A stretch of DNA of 64,000 bases from Irregularibacter muris (GTDB lineage: Bacteria; Bacillota; Clostridia; Eubacteriales; Garciellaceae): NCBI RefSeq assembly GCF_024622505.1, contig NZ_JANKAS010000007.1, positions 62,001-126,000 on the forward strand. The letters run 5' to 3'. Below are positions 45,965-53,424 of the stretch, in pieces. The notes beneath the pieces are model-generated. The model worked only from the letters and a program-made list of their open reading frames with translations. It had not been told where the DNA came from and did not search any database. Positions within the stretch are counted from its first letter, which is position 1. The number at the start of each line of letters is the position of its first letter. Position numbers and translations under genes: made by a program.

Positions 45965-47341
45965 ATGAAAAGAGAAATACCTGTAGATAAAAATAAGCAT
46001 TATGAAATAAACATTCAAGGATTAGGACATAGTGGAGAAGGCGTAGGTAAAATAGATAATTTTACTGTATTCGTAGATGGGGCCGTACCAGGGGATGAGA
46101 TAGAAACGAGAATAATAAAAATAAAAAATAGCTATGCCATTGGTAAACTCATAAAAATACTAAAGGCTTCACCTGATCGAATAGAACCCCTTTCTCCCAC
46201 AGCGGATAGATGTGGTGGATGCCAATTACAACATATTGACTACCAAAAACAATTGGAATATAAAACCCAATTGGTAAGGGATAACATAGAAAGGATAGGG
46301 AAAATCAAGGATGTTGTTATTCATCCCACTATAGGAATGGAGCATCCTTGGAGATATCGAAACAAGGCCCAATTTCCTATAGGCATGGAAGATGGGAAAG
46401 CGGTCTTAGGATTCTATGCCAAAAGGAGTCATCGGATTATTCCCAATCATACCTGCCTTATTCAACATCCTGTAAATGATCAGATAGTACCTATGATGAA
46501 AGAATTCATAGATCAATACCATATCTCTGTATATGATGAGGAAAAGCATACAGGACTCTTAAAACATCTAGTTACTAGGGTAGGATTTACCACAGGAGAA
46601 ATTATGGTGATATTGGTAATCAATGGTGAAGAAATGCCCCATAGTCAGGAACTAATCGCTAGACTTACAAAAGAGATTCCCAATATAGCGAGCATTTATA
46701 TCAACATCAATAAAGCAAGGACCAACGTAGTTTTGGGGAAGGAAAGCAAACTTCTTTATGGCAAAAAACATATCACGGATGATATAGGAGATATTCAATT
46801 TGAAATCTCACCTTTATCCTTTTTCCAAGTAAATCCTATCCAAACTAAAGTGCTTTATGAAAAAGCATTGGAATATGCCAATTTAAAGGGCCAAGAGACA
46901 GTCATGGACGCCTATTGTGGCATTGGCACCATATCCCTCTTTTTAGCCCAGAGAGCCAAGAAAGTTATCGGTGTAGAAATCGTAAAAGAAGCCATAGAAG
47001 ACGGCAAGAGAAATGCCCAGATCAATCACATAGAAAATGTAGAATTCCATGCAGGACAAGCAGAAAAACTTATTCCAGAGCTTTACGCCCAAGGGAAAAA
47101 AGCAGATGTGGTGGTCGTAGATCCCCCAAGAAAGGGCTGTGACCAAAAGCTATTAGACACCATCATCCAAATGAAGCCCCAAAGAATGGTCTATGTATCT
47201 TGCAACCCAAGCACCTTGGCTAGGGATTTAAATTATCTAGAGCAGAGTGGGTTTAAGACTGTAGAGATACAGCCGGTGGATATGTTTCCTCATACGATGC
47301 ACGTGGAGACAGTTGCCTTGATGTCACGCAAAGATAATTAA
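45965..47341 (+). CDS. 23S rRNA (uracil-5-)-methyltransferase, RlmCD/RumA family
   Basis: 458 residues from ATG 45965 behind AGAGGAG. Forms 5-methyluridine in 23S rRNA (U747/U1939) using SAM. N-terminal TRAM domain (~8-68), an Fe-S cysteine set including DRCGGCQLQH and NHTC, SAM-binding VMDAYCGIGTISLFLAQRA, DPPRKGC, and the catalytic cysteine in YVSCNPSTLARDL. It is the last gene of clear chromosomal type before the mobile element. A terminator follows. Confidence 0.93.
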   Translation: MKREIPVDKNKHYEINIQGLGHSGEGVGKIDNFTVFVDGAVPGDEIETRIIKIKNSYAIGKLIKILKASPDRIEPLSPTADRCGGCQLQHIDYQKQLEYKTQLVRDNIERIGKIKDVVIHPTIGMEHPWRYRNKAQFPIGMEDGKAVLGFYAKRSHRIIPNHTCLIQHPVNDQIVPMMKEFIDQYHISVYDEEKHTGLLKHLVTRVGFTTGEIMVILVINGEEMPHSQELIARLTKEIPNIASIYININKARTNVVLGKESKLLYGKKHITDDIGDIQFEISPLSFFQVNPIQTKVLYEKALEYANLKGQETVMDAYCGIGTISLFLAQRAKKVIGVEIVKEAIEDGKRNAQINHIENVEFHAGQAEKLIPELYAQGKKADVVVVDPPRKGCDQKLLDTIIQMKPQRMVYVSCNPSTLARDLNYLEQSGFKTVEIQPVDMFPHTMHVETVALMSRKDN

Positions 47342-47366
47342 ATAGGCTGTAAATAGCTTGAAATCA

Positions 47367-47420
47367 AAGGTTTCCAGACTTTCGGTAACAATCACCGACT
47401 GATGGAAACCTTATTTTTTT
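47367..47420 (+). terminator. Terminator after rRNA methyltransferase
   Basis: AAGGTTTCCA / TGGAAACCTT outer stem, TCGGT / ACCGA inner stem, then ATTTTTTT. Confidence 0.85.
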
Positions 47421-47471
47421 CCTCATTCAAAAGTAGCTCCAGTTTAAGACTATTGTTGGGTTGAGGCTATA

Positions 47472-47590
47472 GAACTGCTTTTTATCACGCGAGACAAGGG
47501 AACTACTGTTTTGGCATAGGGTTGAAACTAGAGAACTGTTGTTTAATGAACATAGTGAAAGGCAGTAGCCCTATTACAGAACTACTGCCT
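47472..47590. repeat. Degenerate GAACT-x-CTG repeats at the chromosome/element junction
   Basis: Four related motifs, GAACTGCTT (47472), GAACTACTG (47500), GAACTGTTG (47533) and GAACTACTG (47579), plus GGGTTGAGGCTATAGAACTG and GGGTTGAAACTAGAGAACTG as a longer related pair. They lie where chromosomal genes give way to element genes. An attachment site may be here, but its partner is outside the window. Confidence 0.35.
47560..47590 (-). terminator. Terminator-like hairpin after the sigma-like gene
   Basis: AGGCAGTAG / CTACTGCCT nine-base stem just past the stop of the minus-strand gene at 47598; the minus-strand tail is only weakly T-rich. Confidence 0.5.
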
Positions 47591-47597
47591 ATTTATG

Positions 47598-48182
47598 TTA
47601 TCTTCCTAAATCATCTCGGCTAATATGTTGTTGTAGAATTGTTCTCATACGCTTGATCATATCGTTAACCGATGACTGTGGCTTATTAATAAGGTTTGCG
47701 ATGGTACGCTGTGACTTTCCGTCATAAAGCATTTCAAAGATTGGTGCTAGCTCTGGAGCCTTGTTGCGAAGACTGTCAAGAAGGTCTTCAAAGAGCATAG
47801 CCGTTAGGATTGTTTCACACTGTATAGCAGCTGGGTCCTCGAATTCAAGCTCTGTTTCCTCGAAGAAAGATTCAAGCGAAAGCGGAGCTCCATCCTTCAT
47901 CTTCTTGCAGGCCTTACAGTCCATTTCGCAGCGCTTGAGTTTTCCCTTGCCATCGCTAACTATGCAACGGCGGCTGCGTTCTTCACGTTTCATTTCTGCC
48001 CAAATGGGACGCATGTACGTAAGATAAAGTTCTTCGTCATCTGTAGGAATCATGATAGCTGATACTATTTTATTCCCGATTTTTGCGGGTACCACATCTT
48101 CCTTCTTGATACCGTACGCTTCGATTGTCTCTCTTGTTACCTCCATAGGGATGAGGTATGTTTTTTTGTCTTTCTTTGTCAT
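47598..48182 (-). CDS. Phage/ICE-type sigma-70-like HTH protein
   Basis: 194 residues. The C-terminal third looks like sigma region 4: PIFEMLYDGKSQRTIANLI then KPQSSVNDMIKRMRTILQQ. The middle holds a cysteine cluster (RRCIVSDGKGKLKRCEMD, CKACKKMK), suggesting a zinc site. This type of protein is found with DUF2800/DUF2815/polymerase modules of Firmicutes prophages and integrative elements, as here. An AAGGAGGG site precedes the ATG, directly next to a hairpin (CTTCGG/CCGAAG, 48198-48214) that could limit its translation. Likely controls element genes; the target is unknown. Confidence 0.78.
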   Translation of the reverse strand: MTKKDKKTYLIPMEVTRETIEAYGIKKEDVVPAKIGNKIVSAIMIPTDDEELYLTYMRPIWAEMKREERSRRCIVSDGKGKLKRCEMDCKACKKMKDGAPLSLESFFEETELEFEDPAAIQCETILTAMLFEDLLDSLRNKAPELAPIFEMLYDGKSQRTIANLINKPQSSVNDMIKRMRTILQQHISRDDLGR

Positions 48183-48230
48183 AATGTAAGCCCTCCTTCG
48201 GCTTGAAACCGAAGCGAGAGCTCACATGAC

Positions 48231-48464
48231 GTGCACCAGCCAAAAAAGGCAATGGTCGACCGTCCGAATGGGATTACTCCCGCTTCAGAATTGGCGACCA
48301 GCTATTCCAGTGGCTGGTGGCAGTTATTTAGTTGCTCACCCGATAGGTCTGGAATCATCCGTGATCAGGGGATGCCCTATTGGGTGGGTTTGATTGAAGA
48401 GGCTAGTCAATGCTTAAAGTCGGTCTACGATGGTTTACATGTGTTTTTTGCCTTAAATGATTGA
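48231..48464 (+). CDS. Possible small element protein
   Basis: 77 codons from GTG 48231 (ATG 48252 is the alternative). I do not recognise the family, but the composition is protein-like: ITPASELATSYSSGWWQLF and GMPYWVGLIEEASQCL. It is divergent from the sigma-like gene. The ribosome site is weak, so a decayed or chance ORF is possible. The remaining ~120 bases before 48587 show only short repeats. Confidence 0.38.
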   Translation: MHQPKKAMVDRPNGITPASELATSYSSGWWQLFSCSPDRSGIIRDQGMPYWVGLIEEASQCLKSVYDGLHVFFALND

Positions 48465-48562
48465 TTTTTGCAGTCTATTGTGGTACCATGTTTGTGGAAA
48501 TATCTGTATAAGAACCGTAAGCATGTCTTCCTCGTCCATCTAAGTAAAGAATACCAAGGCGA

Positions 48563-48617
48563 GTAGGTACAGGCGTATAGGTCAAAATGGTGTTTATTAG
48601 GTACTGTAGGTACAGGC
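48563..48617. repeat. Direct repeats GTAGGTACAGGC
   Basis: Exact 12-base copies at 48563-48574 and 48606-48617, with a partial third AGGTACA directly after. They surround the first possible start codon of the next gene, so they may be operator or recombination sites. Confidence 0.45.
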
Positions 48618-49465
48618 TAGGTACAAGTGAGGTGAGCACGATCAAGAGTTTTGAATTTTTCAGAGACCTGTATAGATATCTTGTAAAACAAGAAAACCAG
48701 GGTGTCTTTATCATCAACTTTTTCATTGCCGGAGGAAGTAGCTACTTTACACTGCCAAAGTCGAAAACACATAGAACAACATCATATTTAGAGAATGAGC
48801 GTCATTACGCAAAAGACAGAGTGTTGACCCCTGAAATGAAGGCGAGTTTCCCAAAACCGGCAAGGGTTGATGAACTTAGAAACTTTATTGAAACGAACCT
48901 TGATTCGGATAAAGTTAGAGACTGCATGAATTCATTTGGTGTACCCGCATCATATGAAGTGAACAAACGCTATCTTGCAAGAGCATTAGCAGTTCAATTT
49001 CAAATGTTTATTGTTCGTGGCGATGATGATGTTGATAATGTCATAATCTCTGAATATCAACGACAAGTGCTCGGAGTTGAGGATGAGCCGAATATGTTTT
49101 ATGGGCCTTTGAATAATGGCGATGATGTTTGGGTTGAAGATAAAGGTAGAAATCACAAAGCCAAATGTTACGAAACTTTTGAGCATACATGGGTGATTCA
49201 CAATTCTGGACATCAAAGTTGGTACAGTAGAAGACTTGTCTTTGTAAATGCTGCGGATGTTCGTCCTAGTGCTAGTGAAACGGAAATAGAGATACCGGAA
49301 ACTGCTCCGGGTGAAATAATAAAAATAACCACGAGCTTTTACGCCCGTGGCTTTGAAGGAAAGTTCGATTGTATTTGGGAGATGCAAGACTGTGATGGAA
49401 ATAACTGCTTTCCTAATTACAGATGGATTTTCAATGTTGCAATTGATACTATTTTTGAAGCCTAA
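48587..49465 (+). CDS. Protein with NBR1-FW-like C-terminal domain
   Basis: 292 residues from ATG 48587; a GTG at 48632 is an alternative start because the first 15 residues are poorly protein-like. The N-terminal ~150 residues form an uncharacterised domain (FEFFRDLYRYLVKQENQG, SFGVPASYEVNKRYLARALA). The C-terminal ~110 residues resemble the Ig-like FW domain of NBR1: FEHTWVIHNSGHQSWYSRRL, then ETAPGEIIKITTSFYARGFEG and a W/W-bearing end (quoted in parts). The gene heads the defence island, 18 bases before the HTH gene. FW domains bind proteins or peptides; the bacterial role is unknown. The domain call is by eye. Confidence 0.6.
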   Translation: MVFIRYCRYRLGTSEVSTIKSFEFFRDLYRYLVKQENQGVFIINFFIAGGSSYFTLPKSKTHRTTSYLENERHYAKDRVLTPEMKASFPKPARVDELRNFIETNLDSDKVRDCMNSFGVPASYEVNKRYLARALAVQFQMFIVRGDDDVDNVIISEYQRQVLGVEDEPNMFYGPLNNGDDVWVEDKGRNHKAKCYETFEHTWVIHNSGHQSWYSRRLVFVNAADVRPSASETEIEIPETAPGEIIKITTSFYARGFEGKFDCIWEMQDCDGNNCFPNYRWIFNVAIDTIFEA

Positions 49466-49482
49466 TCATGGAGGTTAACAAC

Positions 49483-49689
49483 GTGAGCGATTATAACATT
49501 GAGAAATGGTCCACCTTGAAAGAAGTCATGGAACACCTTGGCATCGGCAGAGATACCGTTTTGCAGTGGATTGCAAAAAGGAATATGCCAGCTTACAAGG
49601 TAGGCAGACTGTGGAAGTTTAAGCTATCAGAAGTAGACGAATGGATTCGTTCCGGTGGCGCAGCTGATGAAGCTTCTGACAAAGATTAA
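49483..49689 (+). CDS. Excisionase-type helix-turn-helix protein
   Basis: 68 residues from GTG 49483; GGAGG is eight bases upstream, whereas ATG 49468 overlaps that site. MerR-like HTH_17: STLKEVMEHLGIGRDTVLQW then NMPAYKVGRLWKFKLSEVDEW. Such small proteins are common just upstream of type I R-M genes and in mobile elements. It may regulate the downstream hsd genes, or bind recombination sites; no integrase is in the window. Confidence 0.85.
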   Translation: MSDYNIEKWSTLKEVMEHLGIGRDTVLQWIAKRNMPAYKVGRLWKFKLSEVDEWIRSGGAADEASDKD

Positions 49690-49774
49690 AGTCCAGATTA
49701 TTGGGCAGACAAGATTATAAAATAATAATGGCAAGGTGTATTTGAACGCCACGAGCCGGAAAGAGGATAATGTT

Positions 49775-51376
49775 ATGGCAAAAGCTGCTAAAAAAGAAGT
49801 TGCGGTTTCACTGGAGACCGTTTTGTGGAACTGTCGTGTTGCCCTTCGTGGGATTGGAAGTACTGAAAAGAATAGAGATGCTGTTATAGGGTTAGTGTTT
49901 TTAAAGTTTGCAGGGGACAAGTTTGAAAGACGAAGATCAGAATTATTGGAGCAATACGGGGATATACCAGCGTTCCTTGAAAAAGTATCATTCTATAATG
50001 CTGTAAATGTATATTATTTGAAGGAAACTGCACGGTGGTCTTATATTGTTAAAAACGCAAGCGCTAATGATATTGCAGTTATTCTAGATCAAGCAATGGT
50101 AGATATTGAAGAAAGTAATACTCCATTAAAAGGAGCTTTACCACTTAATCTTTTTGCAACACTTGGGGCAAGTAAAGAGGCTATCAAAAATCTAATAGAT
50201 GAAGTAAATAAAATAGATGAGAAGCGCTTTCATGAAGATGATTTGATTGGCCGGGTATATGAATATTTTCTTCAGGTATATGCTGCTGCCGGGACAAAGG
50301 AAGATGGTGAATTTTATACCCCTGCTTCAGTAGTTAAACTGATTGCAGAAATGATTGAACCTTATTCTGGTACTGTGTATGACCCATGTTGTGGTTCGGG
50401 CGGTATGTTCGTCCAATCCCTAAAGTTTGTGGATCGTCATAATGGTAATCGCCAGAACATTTCAATTCTGGGGCAAGAGAGCAATCCCGACACATGGCGT
50501 CTTTGTAAAATGAATCTTGCTATTCGTGGTATTGCGCATAATCTTGGTGAAAAAAATGCTTCAACATTTACTGAGGATTTACACAAAGACAAAAAAGTAG
50601 ATTATATTATGGCCAATCCGCCCTTTAACTTAAAAGGTTGGCGTGGTGAAGATCAACTTACTGACGATCCACGTTTTAAAGGCTTTTCAACACCACCTGT
50701 AGCAAATGCAAACTACGCATGGATTCTTCATATGATTTCAAAATTAGATGTAAATAAGGGTGTTGCAGGTTTTCTGCTTGCAAATGGTGCATTAAACTCA
50801 GATGGTGTTGAATATGAAATCAGAAAAGAATTGCTTGAACGAGACAAGATAGAAGCAATTATCGTTCTGCCTCGTGATATGTTTTATACCACAGATATAT
50901 CTGTTACTTTGTGGATTGTTAATATGAATAAAAAGGCTTGTACTTCAGGCGGCAGACAACTTCGTGACCGTACAAATGAAGTGCTATTTATGGATTTGCG
51001 CCGCTGGGATAGCAACATTGAAGAAATTGTGATTGATAAAGGAAAGAAGAAGAAAAAAACTGTTTTTACTGATGATCAGATTTCGGAAATAAAGAAAGTA
51101 TATAGCAATTGGCAAAGTGCAGATAGATCATTATATAAAGATGAACCAGAGTTTTGTAAATCTGTATCCCTTGATGGAGAGGATGGAGTTCGCACCAATA
51201 ACTATTCTCTTGCACCAAGTAAATACATCGAGTTCATTGACCATGACTTAGAAATTGACTATGAAAAAGAGATGGCACGTATTCAAGCTGAAATGCGCGA
51301 AGTAATGAAGGCTGAAAAGAAGTCACAAACCATGCTCGAAGAAGCGTTCAGGGGGATTGGTTATGGGATTGATTAA
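49775..51376 (+). CDS. hsdM: Type I restriction-modification methyltransferase HsdM
   Basis: 534 residues from ATG 49775 (AAAGAGG upstream; GTG 49736 lacks a site). N6-adenine methyltransferase subunit that modifies host DNA with HsdS. N-terminal helical HsdM domain (SLETVLWNCRVALRG), SAM motif I DPCCGSGGMF at 203, catalytic NPPF at 281, and a C-terminal helix region that contacts HsdS. It overlaps hsdS by 14 bases. Codon and base use differ from the chromosomal genes to the left. Confidence 0.96.
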   Translation: MAKAAKKEVAVSLETVLWNCRVALRGIGSTEKNRDAVIGLVFLKFAGDKFERRRSELLEQYGDIPAFLEKVSFYNAVNVYYLKETARWSYIVKNASANDIAVILDQAMVDIEESNTPLKGALPLNLFATLGASKEAIKNLIDEVNKIDEKRFHEDDLIGRVYEYFLQVYAAAGTKEDGEFYTPASVVKLIAEMIEPYSGTVYDPCCGSGGMFVQSLKFVDRHNGNRQNISILGQESNPDTWRLCKMNLAIRGIAHNLGEKNASTFTEDLHKDKKVDYIMANPPFNLKGWRGEDQLTDDPRFKGFSTPPVANANYAWILHMISKLDVNKGVAGFLLANGALNSDGVEYEIRKELLERDKIEAIIVLPRDMFYTTDISVTLWIVNMNKKACTSGGRQLRDRTNEVLFMDLRRWDSNIEEIVIDKGKKKKKTVFTDDQISEIKKVYSNWQSADRSLYKDEPEFCKSVSLDGEDGVRTNNYSLAPSKYIEFIDHDLEIDYEKEMARIQAEMREVMKAEKKSQTMLEEAFRGIGYGID

Positions 51377-52487
51377 ATATACCTTAGGTGATTTATTAGA
51401 ACTAGTTACAGATGCCAATACAGAATTAAAATACGGTCCGGATGATGTTAAGGGAATGACAATTACAAAACAAATCATACCGACAAAAGCAGATGTTTCA
51501 AACGCTGATTTAAGTAAATTTTTAATTGTGAACCCTGATGAATTTGTTTTTAATCCGAGAACTCATGGTAAAAAGATTGGTTTTGGCTATAACGATACTG
51601 ATGCTCCATTTATTATTAGTTGGAATAATATTGCATTTCGTATTAAATCTGAAATGAAAAAAGTTATCTTATCTGAATATTTATTTTTACACTTTAATCG
51701 TGAAGAATGGGATAGAGAAGCGTGTTATCGCTCATGGGGGAGTTCAACAGAAGTATTTTCATGGGAAGCATTATGTGAAATGGAACTTAACCTCCCACCG
51801 CTACCAATTCAGCAAAAGTATGTGGACATATACAATGCAATGCTTGCAAACCAGAGAGTCTATGAAACAGGTCTTGAGGATTTGAAATTAACTTGTGAAA
51901 TCGAAATAAATAAAATTAAGCATACTGCCAAAAAAATTCCAACAGGGAAACTGCTTGAGAACGTTGATGTTCGAAATGCTGATGGCGCTATCACATCTGT
52001 TCAAGGCATCAACATTACAAAGAATTTTATGCCGTCAGTTGCAAGCGTAGCAGAAGGAAGTCTTAAGAATTATAAAGTCGTCAAAAAGGGGCAATTTGTG
52101 TACAGCTCAATGCAGACAGGCAGAGATGAATGCATTCGAATTGCTCTGTTGCAAGAGGACGAACCGATTATTGTTTCACCTGCATATTCTGTTTTGCAAG
52201 TTAAAAATGATGATGTACTTGCCGAGTATATAATGATGTGGTTTTCACGTAGCGAAAGCGACAGATATGGTTGGTTTGCCAGTGATGGCAGTATTAGAGC
52301 AAATTTGGACTTGGATAGGTTCTACGAAATTGATGTACCTGTTCCAGATATTAAAATACAGGAAGCTATCGTTGAAATTTATAACGCATATCTTATGCGA
52401 CGTGAAATAAATGAAAAATTAAAAGCACAAATAAAAGATTTATGTCCAATATTAATTAAAGGCTCGCTGGAGGAGGCAAATACGTAA
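51363..52487 (+). CDS. hsdS: Type I restriction specificity subunit HsdS
   Basis: 374 residues from ATG 51363, with GGGGG seven bases upstream inside hsdM. Two target-recognition domains separated by a conserved helix: TRD1 ends with LPPLPIQQKYVDIYNAML, TRD2 with VPVPDIKIQEAIVEIYNAYL. These paired Leu/Val-Pro-x-Pro and helix repeats are the HsdS signature. It defines a bipartite target sequence, which cannot be predicted from sequence alone. Both halves are intact. Confidence 0.94.
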   Translation: MGLIKYTLGDLLELVTDANTELKYGPDDVKGMTITKQIIPTKADVSNADLSKFLIVNPDEFVFNPRTHGKKIGFGYNDTDAPFIISWNNIAFRIKSEMKKVILSEYLFLHFNREEWDREACYRSWGSSTEVFSWEALCEMELNLPPLPIQQKYVDIYNAMLANQRVYETGLEDLKLTCEIEINKIKHTAKKIPTGKLLENVDVRNADGAITSVQGINITKNFMPSVASVAEGSLKNYKVVKKGQFVYSSMQTGRDECIRIALLQEDEPIIVSPAYSVLQVKNDDVLAEYIMMWFSRSESDRYGWFASDGSIRANLDLDRFYEIDVPVPDIKIQEAIVEIYNAYLMRREINEKLKAQIKDLCPILIKGSLEEANT

Positions 52488-52501
52488 AGGAGGGTTAAAA
52501 A

Positions 52502-53407
52502 ATGAGTTTATACACAGAACGTCATGGATTAAGAAAGCCAATTGCACGTACAAGTAAAATATCAAAAGAAGTTTACACTTTGCTATTAAATATATGCGAA
52601 AAATACTATAAGAATCTAACGCATATCTTTAAACTTCAGCAGCATTGTTCTTTTGTGGATCAGGATTATATTGAATTTAACCGTAGTCAATTTGAAAATA
52701 GAATGGCAATAAAAATTCCTAATATTTTTAAAGACGAGTATGGTCATATAGCTGCCCCACAAGATAATGATGATTATGACCAATATTCATTAATTGACCT
52801 TATAGAATATGTTGCTGAAAATATAAAGGATATTTCTGAAGGATGGAATAATGATCGTTATAAAAATTATTGGTATATTCATTGTTTGGATACAACAAAT
52901 GTTTTCGATGACTACAGAAATGAAATAAACGAAATATTTGTAGAGTCCGGGGTGTTGTTTACTTTAACCACAGAAAAGATCATTGAACGCATTGTAGAAA
53001 ATAGTCCTTTGTCAGCAGAAATAGAAGCGGAAACTCAACAAATTTCTGAGGTTGGGACAAGAGAATTAATGAAAGATGCAATTGCATTATATAAAACACC
53101 AAATCCTGCAGCCCGCCAAGATTCAGTTGAAAAAATATGGGACGCTTTGGAACGACTGAAAACTTATTATACAAACATGGATAAAAAAACATCAGCGACA
53201 AAGGTTGTTGAGGATATGAGCAATGGGCAAAGTGATTTTATTACTGTGTTTAATGCAGAATTTAAAGCGCTAACGGATATTGGTAATAATTTTAGAATCC
53301 GTCATCATGAGACAAATAAAATTGATATTACAGATAATCGTCACTACGATTACTTTTTTAACCGATGCTTATCGTTAATTGCTTTAGCAATTCAATATTT
53401 ACAATAA
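52502..53407 (+). CDS. AbiJ-like (HEPN/AbiJ_NTD4-type) protein within the hsd operon
   Basis: 301 residues, inserted between hsdS and hsdR with its own AAAGGAGG site. The start SLYTERHGLRKPIARTSKIS and the C-terminal IRHHETNKIDITDN ... DYFFNRCLSLIALAIQYL pattern resemble proteins annotated as AbiJ-NTD4 or abortive-infection-like, which are often carried by R-M loci. HEPN proteins can be RNases, but I do not see a clean R-x4-6-H motif, so activity is uncertain. Its position suggests a backup defence linked to the R-M system. The family call is tentative. Confidence 0.6.
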   Translation: MSLYTERHGLRKPIARTSKISKEVYTLLLNICEKYYKNLTHIFKLQQHCSFVDQDYIEFNRSQFENRMAIKIPNIFKDEYGHIAAPQDNDDYDQYSLIDLIEYVAENIKDISEGWNNDRYKNYWYIHCLDTTNVFDDYRNEINEIFVESGVLFTLTTEKIIERIVENSPLSAEIEAETQQISEVGTRELMKDAIALYKTPNPAARQDSVEKIWDALERLKTYYTNMDKKTSATKVVEDMSNGQSDFITVFNAEFKALTDIGNNFRIRHHETNKIDITDNRHYDYFFNRCLSLIALAIQYLQ

Positions 53408-53424
53408 TAGGAGGAGGGGTTAAG

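Noticed and set aside
47472-47590. CRISPR-like short repeats
   Set aside because: Four degenerate motifs at uneven spacing, with no fixed-length repeats or spacers and no cas genes.
52502-53407. Firm assignment as a HEPN RNase
   Set aside because: No clear R-x4-6-H motif; only a tentative AbiJ-like call is justified.
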